DNA of 64,000 nt from assembly GCF_963422355.1 (NCBI RefSeq), contig NC_085088.1, positions 3,291,847 to 3,355,846 of the forward strand. The letters are read 5' to 3'. Both the position numbers and the translations under genes were made by a program. This document shows, in pieces, positions 39,540-51,809 of this stretch (positions are counted from its first letter, which is position 1; every line of letters begins with the position of its first letter). The notes beneath the pieces were generated by a model. The model did not search any database. It saw only the letters and a program-made list of their open reading frames with translations, and had not been told where the DNA came from. Origin of the DNA: Corticium candelabrum. Lineage: Eukaryota > Porifera > Homoscleromorpha > Homosclerophorida > Plakinidae.

Positions 39540-42445
39540 ACACAAGTTCCCCCTTACACTAGCCTCGCAAGCCAGGCTCTTCCGCGCAGTCGCTGAGCGA
39601 GGAGGAGGAGCTTTTGCCGGAATTGCTCCAGCGCGAGAAGAGCCTGGTCGCTTTCGACGTAGTACACAACACATGCAACTACGAGTCAACTCTACACTTC
39701 CCGAACATGGTAGGTCTAGTGTACTGCTGTTTTCCCACGCCTAGATGTTTTCAGTTCACTGCGAGGGGAGCCAATATCGTACAAAAGAGTCCACGTCATT
39801 TAGACTGAGATAGCAATACACGCCAATCTGATCATGACGTGGACTCTGTTCCCATCTGGAGAGGTCAACAAACTGTATGCCACTACTTTGATGGACTATT
39901 GAGTGAAAAGATGACCGGCAGTTCTCAACACCATTTCCCCCACAGACTATAGATGTCAGAGTAGACGCACAAGAGTGGTGAACACTTCTACGTCGGTTTC
40001 AATTCGCGCAAACCTTCAGATGAGTTCGGTAGGAAGAAACATTGCTGGAGAGTGTAGGTTCAGCGGACCAGTCCCATGTAGGCCATTCCTGGGCTCATTA
40101 TTCACCAACACTTTGTCCATCAACAGCTTCACTGGCTTTCGTGTTCAAGCGCTCTCCGCGGAGGTCTTCCTCTCCGCTTCATGTGTATCCAACGCAATTG
40201 CATTAACAAGCTATTTAGGAAATCGAATTAGCGTTATCCAAGCTATAAAACAGGATCCGGGGTCCCACGTCACTATGACGTTCTCGAAAGCGACCAGGAT
40301 CTTCTCGCGCCGGAGCAATTCCGGCAAATCTCCTCCTCCTCGTGTGATTCACGTGCGTTTAGCTCAGCGACTGCTCAGAAGAGCCTGGCTTGCGAGGCTA
40401 TATATACACGTCGGACATCGTACAATTTGCTTATTAATATTAATAGACGGCCAACACAAACTCTCGAAATGTTGAACGTGGCAGCTATTCGACGTACTTA
40501 TAATTATATCAATCTTTGAAGTCATCTTCAACTTGCCAATACGATGTCTGGCAGCAGCATTTTCTGAGGCTTTCATTTGGCATTGTAATCTCAACTACCA
40601 AGAGGCATGTGTCTTTATACAAAGCCGTGTTCCCACATAAATTAATTTTAGTTGTAACACGTAGGAAGCATTTCAAAATGGTCCGGTCTAACGCGCGCTA
40701 AAAGGGCGGGGTGTAAAGATAGCGCACCAAAAGAGCAGTCTCCAGCATTCTGCTATATTTTGGATAATTACTCGCTTATGTAATACGTGGTTACGAAATG
40801 ACTTCAGGGCACTGCTAGGGTAAATGTATACCAAGTCATACTGCTAGCGCTTTAGAGGTTTTTTAGTTTACTTTTATTTTAACTATAGATATATTAGTTA
40901 TTTAATTTCTAAGTTTTTAACAGAAACTTTCGGGCAATCGTCGACACAAAAAGTGTCGCAAAAGTGCAATTTTTGAACTAATTTTTAGTCACCGACAGGA
41001 CCAGCTGCTTTCGTGCTGAAATAGACCTCTGGTGACTAGAAAAGAGTGGTCCGGTACTACCTGGACTGGATCCTACAGCGCTAGCATTTGCATGTTCTGA
41101 TGGAAAAAGCACTCGAGATCACGTGGCCGCGAGATTACGTCACTTGAGTCACCCGTCTTTCTTGTCGTCTGTATGCGAGAATAAAGAAGCGTGAGCTTAT
41201 CGCTAGAGACATGAACTCAAGGGGAGTACGTTGTATAGTAGAAATAAGCACCAACCGATACGTGATACTATTGTATCAGTGTTCAATTCTGATTAGCCGG
41301 ACATCCAGTTTCTAGCCATGCAGTTAATCTTTTTGTACTGTCAAAGTATACTGAACTAGCAAATGGTCAAATCCATTCCTAGATCGACATTCGAATATAT
41401 CGAAAATGAAACTCTGGAGCTGCTAATCGCGGACTGTTTCTGCACCAGTCTGGGAAATTCTCCTTCTGTCTGACTCCGGGAAAATATATCCGTAATCCGC
41501 GTTCACCTCTTCCTTCGATTCTCTACGTCGAAAAGGAAGCAGTGCAGGAGTGTGACCACTAGAAATTGAGGGCTAAACTTCACGATGTTACGAGACATGA
41601 CCATTTTATGGACACGCCCACTTTTATAGACTCCTAATTGACCGATATGGTAGAATCAGTGGCAGATCCAGACTGGAAAAAAGGGCGCGGTGCATATACT
41701 ATTTCTAAAGCTTTGGTCCTCACGCGAATTTACAGTCCACAATTTTATTACCTCGCCTACAAATGGTTGGCTGTCTAGCTCATGCCACTCTACGCTCCTG
41801 AGCAGTGCACGCCCATCTAGCAACTTGTCAAGACGACTTCTTCATCATTCATGACTAATTAAAGGGGAGTGGCACTAGTAATGTGCTAACGTCGCTATAC
41901 GCGCTCAGACGCAACATGCGCGACGCACGAGTGCCAGCGTCATATTGTAAACAGAAGCATGTAAAGTGTTTGCCATCTCGGCGCCAAGACATGCACCCGG
42001 TAAATAACCGGACGTCCGGTTAATTGTATTACAAGGTCGCTATAGATAGACAGCAAGCCAGTTGGAACTGCGTGACCGAGAGAAAGGTAAAGATCAGTTT
42101 CGTGCAAGTTATAAAGTACAGTAACAATGTTACGACGGATGGTGATGTGACTACCTAACGCTGTTTCCATTTTTAGTTGTGTCAGATTAAAACATATTTA
42201 TACTTGAGTGCTTGAGGATTGACACGAGACTCTAGCGTACGTTGTGTGCTCTGGTTCATGATAATTACGTGGGATTCTAACAACTTCAGGAAAGTGGTCG
42301 TCTGCAAAAAGCAATTCTTCAATGAGTCAAGACAGTGAGGTAATATTGTAGACTCTAGAATTTGTGACTAGGATGCATGCCTATATATGCTAGTGTACGT
42401 CTGAAAAACAGAAAATAGGCCAACCTTGCCAGTTTACAGTCATGC
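39540..42445. repeat. Second copy of the large segmental duplication
   Basis: Aligns with 1-1620 plus 7014-8520, skipping the Kolobok-like element. No gene is recognised in it apart from the long-TIR element at 39560-40400. It ends near 42450, a little upstream of galectin unit C. Confidence 0.8.
39560..40400. mobile_element. Long-TIR DNA element, copy 2
   Basis: Ends TAGCCTCGCAAGCCAGGCTC and the inverse. The left arm has lost internal parts compared with copy 1 at 16-1240 (it jumps from GTCGCTGAGC to GAGGAGGAGG and then from CTTTCGAC to GTAGTACACAAC). Confidence 0.7.
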
Positions 42446-42480
42446 CACTATGGCGTGCCATTTGTGTCAAAATTAGACAA

Positions 42481-42590
42481 TGAGATCAGGCGATGAGACC
42501 ATGCGATGAGACCATGCGATGATACCATAAGATGAGGCGATGAGACTGTAATATGAGACTGTAATGTGAGATTGCAATATGAGACTGCAT
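42481..42590. repeat. Degenerate GATGAGAC tandem tract
   Basis: Repeats of about 11 bp such as GATGAGACCATGC and ATGAGACTGTAAT just upstream of galectin unit C. Confidence 0.7.
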
Positions 42591-42741
42591 CAATATTGTG
42601 AAATATTTGTTTTATGGCGAACGTTTGAGTACTAGGACCGACTATATACAATATGTTTGTGACAACACTTGTACATCCAACTGCAGCAGCCTCTAATATC
42701 CCATATTTCTAATTAATAAGTTCTACGTTCTTATTCAACAG

Positions 42742-43167
42742 GTCAGTCTACCATTGTCACGCCCTTATATCACCAACGCTCCAGGAAAAACCGTTTACGT
42801 CTACGGTGTGATATTACCCGATCCGGTCCACTTTGATATTGATCTGTTTACGACTCCAGAAGGAGACGACAGCGGAATCGCCCTTCACATCAGCGTTCAA
42901 TCTGCTAAAAACGCTGTCTTTTTTAATTCTGATATCGACGGTGTTTGGAGTAAACAGATGAAGGCAGATACATTTCCATTCCAAACAGAACAAAAGTTTT
43001 TGCTCACCATAGCAACCACAGAAGAAACATATGACATCAAAGTGAACGAAACACATCTTTATTCCTTCCAGCACAGAGTGCCGCCACAAGATGTGAAACG
43101 CTTTGCCATTAGTCAACAATCAGAAGATGGAGTATCATCTGTCAGGATTACTCGATTATTAGTAACA
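42742..43167 (+). CDS. Galectin domain exon, unit C
   Basis: 426 nt, phase 0 at both ends, acceptor TTATTCAACAG and donor GTAAGC. It encodes VSLPLSRPYITNAPGKTVYV, DDSGIALHISVQ, AVFFNSDIDGVWSKQM, FPFQTEQKFLLTIATTEE and SFQHRVPPQDVKRFAISQQ. The Gly after the conserved Trp is Ser here (VWSK). The trefoil exons follow after an intron of 442 bp. No start exon was found upstream. Confidence 0.8.
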
Positions 43168-43609
43168 GTAAGCTGAGAAAATTATTAGTGTGCGCTTATG
43201 CGTGGCGTGTATGCATGTTTGTTCATATAATTCCTGTATGCATGTCTACATGTTTGAAATGATGTCAACTTAAATTTATTTAATTATTAAAATATATGAA
43301 GCTGAGGACATTTGTAAAACAAAAAGGTGAAAGGTAAAAAGGTCATGTTATTCGTCTTTATTGAAGCCATTAGAATATCTAAAACTATACCAACTTTATC
43401 TAGAGAGATATGGTACGGTTAATTATAACAATACACGTGCATGATAAAATGTAGTTTGAATATATTTATTTACAGTTACGTGCAGTACACTACTAATAAT
43501 AGTAATAATACATACTTTGTCATTTTGTCTATTTGTTTTGTCAGAAAATTTTTATCATTGTCACCAAGTAGCATAAAGATATCATTAATTTGTTTTGCTG
43601 TCTATATAG

Positions 43610-44193
43610 GGTTCCTGGACTCTTTCTTCACTAGAAGGTGAGATAATAGTATTCGAAAGCAGAGCTGCTTCAACTGTTTCCAACAAATACATAAAGGTCA
43701 ACAGTGATCAAACAACTGTTGTCACTACCGATAGCACATCACAAGCTAAAGGTGACTTATACGAACTCTGTGTCTATACGAACCAATGACTCTGATCACT
43801 ATATATCGTCTATTTCATTACGTATAGTTCGATTTACGGTCACTGGTTACGAAAATCCGTACAGCTTCAGAAACAATAAATTTACTGACAAGTACCTGAC
43901 AATCAAAGAGAATCAACTCTATGCGGTATGACCACGTGACCATGTTTCTTTAATTGTCTTTATTTATTGTTAATTAATTTCAGGATCTTGAGACTGACTA
44001 TGCTAAATTCAAAGTCACACAAGACAATGAAGGATACTACATTTTTGAGTCTAACGAAACGGAGGGAAGCTATATTGGCGTTAGCCAATCAGGAGATATT
44101 GTACCACCAGAGGAAGTAGAGGGCGAAGAATCCAATTTCTACAACGGGTACACTAACATCGAGACGGCACGTGGTCTCTGCAAGTTCATGTAG
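43610..44193 (+). CDS. Beta-trefoil domain, unit C (three exons)
   Basis: Exons 43610-43751, 43828-43925 and 43984-44193, phases 0, 1, 0, ending at TAG. Encodes GSWTLSSLEGEIIVFESRA, NKYIKVNSDQTTVVTTDS, RFTVTGYENPYSFRNN, FTDKYLTIKENQLYA, DYAKFKVTQDNEGYYIFES, GSYIGVSQSGDIVPP, EESNFYNGYTN and a tail RGLCKFM. This is the cleanest complete trefoil in the window. Introns of 76 and 58 bp show how compact host introns are here. Confidence 0.75.
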
Positions 44194-44293
44194 AGAACTG
44201 GATGCAAACATCGGTTGACATCTATAGTTCGAAGTGTGAATGTGTGCGTGTGTGTCTGTTTGTGTTAGTTTGTTGTTGTTATTGTTGTTGGTG

Positions 44294-44296
<3 letters not shown>

Positions 44297-44377
<81 letters not shown>
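44297..44377. repeat. (GT)n microsatellite
   Basis: About 80 bp, preceded by a short (TTG)n, equivalent to the larger tract at 21487-21655 in cassette A. Confidence 0.95.
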
Positions 44378-44378
<1 letters not shown>

Positions 44379-44387
44379 TGTTATAGC

Positions 44388-45150
44388 ATATAAAATATAT
44401 CTGCGACAGTACGAGTGTAAAGTCGCTCACGCGTTCTAGACATGTACTGTACAATATACAGACGTCTACTAATCTCATACTAACACGAACTTTCATTTTC
44501 TATGATTGTTCAACAAAAGTCATGCCCATTATTTCAAAAATTTCAATGTTTGATTAGTAGCTGTGTATGTAAGTTCTGGCAATTCTATAGACGGTTTCTT
44601 ACGCCCACTTTCTCAACCGAGGCAAACATCCTCATGCCTAGTTTAGATAATACGTCACAGTTTGCATTTGCTCTTGTTTACCATGACGCTACCAAACGTT
44701 TTAATACGCGTCTGCCCACATCTCAAGAAGCTTTTGCTCTCCAGACGTGGAAATTGTGCTAGCAGCATGATGGTATGGAGCTTGTGGATTTTAACTAAGT
44801 TAGATGTCCAATATTTGCGTTGACGTTCACGTACCCTAATGAGGGAAAACCGTCAATGGTAATGTGGATGTCACGTGACCACAACCTACACTTGCATTCT
44901 CCTATCCGTATTGACATTCATGCGCATTACTTACGCTAATGACCAATCAAGTGTACGTATGACAGAAATATCAATGATAAATGTAGACGCACAGCTATAC
45001 ACTAAAACATTTGTTTTAGACCTTCTAAGTAGAGTTCACGCCTCGCTCCTAAGGATGTAATGTGCTATATCAAAAACAAACAAGTCTAACAGCATAAGAT
45101 TGTTTTACCTAGATTAACAGCACAAGATTGTTTTACCTAGATCAACACAT
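44388..45150. repeat. 3' flank of galectin cassette C
   Basis: Aligns with 21656-22310 and 62330-63010. It is followed by a short tandem pair containing AAGATTGTTTTACCTAGAT (45086-45145). No gene is seen. Confidence 0.65.
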
Positions 45151-45164
45151 CATTTGTAAATGCC

Positions 45165-45400
45165 ATGAGATCTCACGAACAAAGAAGAGACGTCTGCCGT
45201 GTCTGCTGCGATATCTTGTTGGATGGCATGAAACCACGACTCTTTGATTCTTCGGCAGGCCGCTAGCTAGTCTAACCGCTCGACCAGTTGTCAAAGATGA
45301 TGGTCTAGCGACGCTGCTGTGCATGTCCTGTCACCGCAGGCTTGAAAATATCAAACAACTAAAGCTGAAACTAAAACTAAGATGTGTGCGTGCACTAGAG
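45165..45400 (+). pseudogene. Cys-pair (ZAD-like) exon remnant
   Basis: From an ATG at 45165 one frame reads MRSHEQRRDVCRVCCDILLD then PRLFDSSAG before a stop; a shifted frame continues DGLATLLCMSCHRRLENIKQ and LKLKLK. The spacing CxxC ... LF ... CxxC followed by a basic helix resembles zinc-binding N-terminal domains seen in some transposon-linked and ZAD-type proteins. A frameshift separates the halves. A diverged copy of the second half is at 25790-25880. I see no downstream exons. Confidence 0.4.
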
Positions 45401-45586
45401 TCTTCATCATGGCTCTGGCGTACACATAGTCGCCCACGAGGATTTCACACGCGCACAATCAGCGTTAGTGCACATAGCCTAACCAATTACTGCTAAACCA
45501 ATCAGAATTTACAACCGACATTCCGGTTGTAAGGAGCTGATTGGTTTAGAAGGCTTTTCTGAAATCATTTTAGTATCGACTTGGTC

Positions 45587-45642
45587 CAGACTAGAGTTCT
45601 CGTGCTTCGCGCGCTCTCTGGTCTGGAAGTTCGAGGCTAGCA
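45587..45642. mobile_element. Short hairpin element
   Basis: TCCAGACTAGAGTTCTCG pairs with GCGCTCTCTGGTCTGGA in inverse orientation around a CGCGCG core; GAGGCTAGC follows. A related fragment is near 26221. Confidence 0.5.
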
Positions 45643-45935
45643 TGCGTTGGCTCTATCGCTAATCACGTGACATTTTAACTGAGCTCCAAGACAAAACGGT
45701 CGTCTACAAAAGAACGTCTTCGATGAGTGAGGTACGTATGACAGTAGATTCCAGAAGTTAAGTGATCACAATGCCTTAATTAGCCTAAAAGTTTATACAG
45801 AAAATGGGCAGACGTGGTCGTTATGCATGGCAACTGTACCTATGATTGAGACATTTAACATTTTGTCCATTGACTGTTATTTTTTTGCATAAAGTTAGCG
45901 CTTGCTATCAGTAGAGTAAACGTTTAAATAAACAA

Positions 45936-45985
<50 letters not shown>
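45936..45985. repeat. (TCTG)n at the 3' end of LINE copy A
   Basis: About 12 TCTG units. It borders the LINE 3' UTR directly. Confidence 0.95.
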
Positions 45986-47508
45986 AAATTTTCATATATT
46001 TTTATACATCAAAGCTAATACAGGTGAAACTAAAGTAACAGCTAATGAACAACAAGTGTCACAACTACAATTACAATTACACAAATAACAATTAGCATTA
46101 AAAAGCTCCCCTACGGAGCCTACAAACCGAAATTTAGTTTACTGAATTGAAAGTTGAACAACATCTAAACTCTGGTCAGTATTCTGTCCATATGTTACTC
46201 TGATCATCTTTCTAGCCAACACCGAGGCATTGCAACGCTGAAGTTGTACTGACAAGCGTCTTCTCCAATGTGTTTTAAAATCTGAGGGATTGTTTCTTCC
46301 TTCTTCATCTCTATATAGTTTGGAAAGTTTATTGAGGAACGTTGATGCTTCTTCTCCCCACCCACCAAAGTGCTCGAAAACTAGTGGAATAAGGGTAGGA
46401 GTGTACCCTCCAGGCAACTGCTCTTGAGAATATTTGTTATGTTTGATGTCTTCTCTTCTTCTTGCTGCAGCTCCATCCGTAGTTGCTGCACTTCGCAGAA
46501 TGTCCTGGCTCCAGGGGTGAGCAAGGGCCACATCAAGCTCGACATTTCCCCCACATGTTGAGTCAAACACAACAATGTCTGCTCTATTGTTGGATGTTGT
46601 ATATCTATCTTTTGGTTCAATTTGATGCTGGCATTGTAGACTGCTCATGCATTCAGACCAGCACAAAACAACAGAATTGTGAGACCAAACTGGGCCTCCA
46701 CCCATTTTGCATGTTAGTAAATGGTATCCTTCGACATCTAGTGACTTTCCACATTCACATTTAGTGGCCCAAGGTGGTAAAGACAAAGGTAGACCCAATC
46801 TGAGAGAAGCCGCCAAGACAAAATTGCCAGATGAAAGTGCAAACTTCTCTGAAGATGGAATGGAATCTAACCATGCTCCTGCTCCTTTACCTCTAATTGA
46901 ACGCAATCGTGCTGCATCTCGGTTAGAACCAGTTTCAATCAACTGATCTGCTTTCGATTGTACAAATTCTGTTGTTAGACGATGTTGCAACTTTTTTGTG
47001 TTAGGCAACAAATCTGACAACGTTGAAATATCTTTGAGATGGTGTTCTAAAGTTAGCCCAATATCACTCGCATGATTAGATGATGTCACTAAAGAGTTGA
47101 CTTGATCTTGAAGAGCAGGAAAGCGATCAGGCAATAGCTTAAGAGAATGTGCCCAGCTGGCAACAAAAGCAAAGGGTGCCACTTCGTTTAGGGAAGTCAT
47201 ACCAAAACCTCCTAGTCTTACTGGCAATGTTGCTTGCTTCCACATATTTCCAGTGATGTCAACATTTCCTAGCAAACAAGAGAAGGTAGATTTTGTTTGC
47301 TTGTCGTGGATAGTAGCTGCCTGTGCCAGTGTTTCTGGACACGTTCCTCTTGCTAAGTGATTTAGCCGTGTGGTATGACAGTATCTAAGAAGCAACATGG
47401 ATGCTTGCACATTATCCAAGTCGACAAGCTGTCTACAAAGATCATTCCCTTTTTCTGCAATAGTGGAACATGCTCGTGCAACATATTCACGTTTCCCAAT
47501 TGGTGTTC
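45986..47508 (-). mobile_element. RLE-type LINE, 5'-truncated copy A
   Basis: Minus-strand LINE with a 426-codon intact C-terminal ORF, a short 3' UTR (45986-46138) and (TCTG)n on both sides. The ORF is described separately. The open frame continues past its first ATG up to the microsatellite at 47509, so the copy is truncated at its 5' end. Confidence 0.8.
46139..47419 (-). CDS. LINE C-terminal ORF: zinc knuckle plus restriction-like endonuclease
   Basis: 426 codons without interruption. It starts within a LINE protein (MDNVQASMLLLRYCHTTRLN); the frame is open upstream to 47508, so the listed ATG is internal. Order of parts: LPVRLGGFGMTS (residues ~64-75), GAGAWLDSIPSS (~180), zinc knuckle CECGKSLDVEGYHLLTC (~219-235), and a PD-(D/E)XK-like nuclease with NNRADIVVFD (~273), NVELDVALAHPWSQ (~288) and EDIKHNKYSQEQ (~318), then EHFGGWGEE and HWRRRLSVQLQRCNA near the end. 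CCHC knuckle plus restriction-like endonuclease is the C-terminal layout of R2-type LINEs, in which the nuclease nicks the target for reverse transcription. The reverse transcriptase itself is missing. The intact ORF and its identical partial copy at 51810-52157 suggest recent activity. Confidence 0.75.
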   Translation of the reverse strand: MDNVQASMLLLRYCHTTRLNHLARGTCPETLAQAATIHDKQTKSTFSCLLGNVDITGNMWKQATLPVRLGGFGMTSLNEVAPFAFVASWAHSLKLLPDRFPALQDQVNSLVTSSNHASDIGLTLEHHLKDISTLSDLLPNTKKLQHRLTTEFVQSKADQLIETGSNRDAARLRSIRGKGAGAWLDSIPSSEKFALSSGNFVLAASLRLGLPLSLPPWATKCECGKSLDVEGYHLLTCKMGGGPVWSHNSVVLCWSECMSSLQCQHQIEPKDRYTTSNNRADIVVFDSTCGGNVELDVALAHPWSQDILRSAATTDGAAARRREDIKHNKYSQEQLPGGYTPTLIPLVFEHFGGWGEEASTFLNKLSKLYRDEEGRNNPSDFKTHWRRRLSVQLQRCNASVLARKMIRVTYGQNTDQSLDVVQLSIQ

Positions 47509-47556
<48 letters not shown>

Positions 47557-47745
47557 ATGTATGTATGTATGTATGTATGTCTGTATGTCTGTATGTCTGT
47601 ATGTCTGTCTGTCTGTCCGAGTGTCTGTCTGTCCGAGTGTCTGTCTGTCCGAGTGTCTGTCTGTCTATCTGTGTGTCTGTGTGTCTGTCTGTCTGTGTGT
47701 CTGTCGGTCTGTTTGTCCTTCTGACTGTCTGTCTTGTCTGTGCAC
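47509..47745. repeat. (TCTG/TATG)n microsatellite
   Basis: About 235 bp of TCTG with TATG and TCCGAG variants, adjoining the 5' end of LINE copy A. Confidence 0.95.
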
Positions 47746-47839
47746 ACTTTCTTTGTTTGTTGGTTTGTTAGAAATACCCATCTAAATCAAACTCAACAGT
47801 ACATGTATACCTAACAGTTAAACAAACCAATTGACCTCA

Positions 47840-48429
47840 GGTTGCGTGGAGTTCCGACTCACTAGATGGTAAAAAATTTATAATGATGAGCAGAGTTGCA
47901 CCTAAAAAATAGTACAACGATCGTCACTAGTCCTCGCATTGGGAAAATAGGTATACACACATACGTTTACGTATCTATACGCGATTCTATACTCCTTGTT
48001 CAGCAATCGTCCATCTCATTACGTCTAGCTCAATTCAGAATGTCAAGAAACGATACCTATGAGTCTGATGTATGGAGCCTAAGAAACGTCATATGATGAC
48101 AATTTTTTGACAATTGGAGAAGATAATCTGACTCTTGTATGGCCGCATACTATTACTCAATTAATAAATTTATTTTTTATCTTTTTGTTTTTACTTTATA
48201 ATAACAGGGTTCTGACAATCCGGATTATCCAAATGTTACATATTTTAGGGTCATGCAAACAATTACCAATTACTTCAAGATTCAGTCTGTACGTGATCAA
48301 GAAGACTACATCGGCGTCGACGACAAAGGCGAGATCATGCGACCAAGTGAAGTCAAACCCTACCAATGTAGGTCAAACTTCTACAACAGTTACAATAAAG
48401 ATCGTTTTGCACCTGCCCGCGATTGCTAG
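47840..48429 (+). pseudogene. Beta-trefoil remnant, diverged
   Basis: Exon-like blocks: after GACCTCAG (about 47841) VAWSSDSLDGKKFIMMSRVA, then a premature stop; DDNFLTIGEDNLTLV near 48096-48140; and from about 48209 GSDNPDYPNVTYFRVMQT, YFKIQSVRDQEDYIGV, DDKGEIMRPSEV and SNFYNSYNKDRFAPARDC, ending at TAG. The order matches the trefoil exons of units A-D. The stop in the first block and the weak middle block make it a pseudogene. LINE copy A and its microsatellites lie upstream, where a galectin exon would be expected. Confidence 0.6.
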
Positions 48430-49800
48430 CTCGCGTAAATAGCCGGGTGCGTGTTAGACCTAGCGAGTAATTAGTGCGAAGTCCGAATGAGTGCATGCAT
48501 GTGTGTAGTCTAGTTACAGAAAGCTTGATTGGCGTAAGCTTAGTAGCCTTTATTAATGTTGTGTGCACGAACGGCAGGCTTGCACAATATATTTAGCACC
48601 GATTTGCGCAATACGGTGCAGGAAACTGACAGTCTGATCGAGATTGTTCAATGGCTTTTCGTATTCATTTATGTTTTAGTTAAGAAATTATACTCAGGGT
48701 TTTATACGGAAATTTAGATTGGTAGAAAATTATTCAAAAATGGTACTGTAAGGCAACGCTCACTCTTTGTATTGATATTAATTGGGTCTAATACCATGTC
48801 TTCCACTAGCAGACATCACAACTAAGACTCGGAATTGTCTGACAGAGAGAACTTGAAATATCTCATAAGAATACCAGTTGAATATCCCGATTTAAGTAGC
48901 CAATTTAAATGGCAATTGTTGATGTGTTTGCTACTATTAAAATTAGAAGCCAAGCCAGCTATATACGTATAACTAAAGTCGTAAACAGAAGTTACATGTA
49001 TTCTACATATTCGATTATATGTTTGATTAAAATTAGTACTGTACAAGTGTATAGTCTAGAATAATTGTATGTTTATTTGGAAACTAGAATAATACAACAT
49101 CCGGGAATGTTTTAATACTCACGTGACGTCTTTTGGTTGGGCCACAGCAAGTGCCTACAGCACGAATTCTTCGCGAACGCAGAAAGAACGTGAGTTACTT
49201 AAAACTTAAATGTGCGCACGCTACTAAATCCAATACGCAGATCATGGTTCGGAACTTCCTGTTAGTATAGAGTGTACACAATAGATTACAGTACAATGCA
49301 CAAGTGTTGTAGGTGCGGCCCACGCATCCGCTCCAGTGACATGATAGAGAACATTTTGTGCTTATAGATATTTCTTTAGTTTGTTTCAGTTCAATTGTGT
49401 CTGCAACGTACAGTAGAAGTGTTTTAGGATTTAGTGTAGAATGATATTTTTGCGCACGCGCACAACGAACAGTTTGCTTATACATGTACCCGTCTCTTAT
49501 CAGCTGTCTCCTTTCCATAGACCTGACCTGTAGCACGTGTAATTGCTTTTTGATTTTGACTGTTACTAAAATGAGAGAATTAGTGGCATTGGGTTCCAGG
49601 TTTTTGACACAAGATATCTACACTCGCATAATTTATATTAATTGCTAGTGGGCTGATATTGGGATAATTAATATCAATGCATCTACCCACTTTAATATAA
49701 AGTTTTATTATTGCGGCGTTCACATGCAGATCTACAAAGTATTAATTAGCTAACTTAGCACCGCTTTGCGATAATATTAACTAATGTTTACGTCGTGCAG
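48430..49800. promoter_or_regulatory. Upstream region of unit D, probable promoter
   Basis: No gene is recognised in these 1.37 kb. It lies directly before the signal-peptide exon at 49801, so it should contain the promoter; I see no convincing TATA box or other defined element and cannot place the start site. ATTAATTAAT-like AT-rich tracts lie at 49640-49790. Confidence 0.3.
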
Positions 49801-50813
49801 ATGAAGACTACTTTCCTTTCGTTTGCTATCATCATCATCATTACTCTCGTAACTACTGGAAAAGCAGCTTGTCATAACGTAAGGTGTTATTATGTTTGTG
49901 AACACAAAATTTATTAATAGAACGTCTAGTTTGTGGGCGGCGGAATTAACCGGTTCGGGCCATTGTCGGACTACCTTCCAAAAACCTTTCGTCGTTCGTC
50001 CATCAGCGTCTAGACTTCCTGTCTAGGGTAAAGTAATTATAATTCTTGTACTCAATTCAATATATATTTACCATAGACTATTGCGCATCACATATTCGAG
50101 TTGCTAGTGCGCATATTCAATTGCAATCGCAAATTTTAGTCAATAAAAACTGTTTAGTGTGCGCTAGTTGAGTACTACTTAACACGCTACTTTATTGTCA
50201 GAATAATTATAAAAGGAGACTCGACATTGTGGCTATTCAACTGTCTAATATTGTTAACAGGTCTGTCCAACATTGTCTCGTCTTCTCACCATTCGTCCAG
50301 GAAACAGTATCTACGTTCACGGTCACGTACCTTGCGACTCCTGCAACTTTGATATCAATCTCTACACAAGTCCAGCAGGAGACAACAGCGATGTCGCTCT
50401 CCGCATTGGCGTTCAATTTGATGCAAAGGCCGTTATTTTAAATTCTAGGAGAAACGGATGCTGGGGAAGGGTGATAACAGCAGACGCGTTTCCGTTTGAA
50501 AGTGGAAAGAGATTTCTACTCACCATCACAACGACAACTAGAACTTACGAAGTCAAAGTGAATGGAACGCTTTTACATTCTTTTGTCCACCCGTTGCCGC
50601 TACAATGTGTGATACGCTTTGGTATCAATCAAGCTCCATGCATTGGAAACCTAACTGCGCTGGCGAATGTAAGATACTGTACAGTTAGTAGAGAAGTGTT
50701 TGCGTGTAGAGATTCGCGTGTGTACAATGTGTGCGTGTGTGTAATGTGTTTTGTCTGTCCGCCCGTCCGTTTGTCTGCCCTGTCTATCTGTTAGTCTGTC
50801 TGTCTGTCTGTTA

Positions 50814-50868
<55 letters not shown>

Positions 50869-51767
50869 CAATACATATATTTGAAACATGAATCGAGCAA
50901 CTGTCTGTATGTATGTATGTCTGTCTGTCTGTCTGTCTGTCTGTATGTATGTATGTATGTATGGATGGATGGATGGATGGATGGATGGATGTATGTATGT
51001 ATGTAGGTCAAGTCCATTAGTTAATGACTTTGTTGTATGCAAGGACTGATTAAATTTTTAGCATATGTACAAGTAGAATTTGTTGAGAATATATTGTCTG
51101 TCTGTCTGTCTGGTTGTCTGGTTGTCTGTCTGTATGTCTGTCCGTCTGTCTTTATGTCTGCCTGTCTGCATGTCTGTCTGTCTGTAGAGAAAGAACCAAG
51201 AAATCTATCGTCAACACTAAGGATCGCCCAGAAATTACATTCTTTGATGCGGAATCAGGACAAAATCTAGATGTCGACATATCATTGGCACACCCATGGA
51301 GTCAAGGCATTCTAAAACGATCCAGCAAGGAGGATGGGTTTGCTGACCGCACAAGAGAAAAGAAGAAGACCAATAAGTACACAGGAGAAATTCTACCAGG
51401 AGGAACGTCATCGAAATGTATCCCACTAGTGTTTGAGCACTTTGGTGATGGGGTCTGCAAGCCGATGCCTTTTTACACACTCTCTCAAAACAGTGCAGCC
51501 GTATTGAGGAAGACCCCTTTCGTAGTACAGAACAATTCAAAACTTTTTGGAGGAAACGCTTCTCTTTGGTTCTTCAAAGATACAACGCAAAAGTAATCCT
51601 CAAAAAGTGTCAAAAGTTTCAGAAACAAAGAATGACATGGACAAGCTTTTTGACTTTAATGTACAGATCCAAGTCCACTAATGTTTTAGAGTATTTCGCT
51701 GTGAAGGACTGGTTCATCATAGAAGTTTAGAATGTGTACAAGTTCAGGATCTGTAACAATAAAATAA

Positions 51768-51809
<42 letters not shown>

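Noticed and set aside
47375-47785. Cys/Val/Ser-rich ORFs and the Thr/Asp/Arg-rich reverse ORF over (TCTG)n
   Set aside because: Tetranucleotide repeat translated in three frames; not a gene.
45936-51808. CRISPR-like or regularly spaced repeats
   Set aside because: The regular repeats are uninterrupted tetranucleotides without unique spacers, and the genome is eukaryotic.
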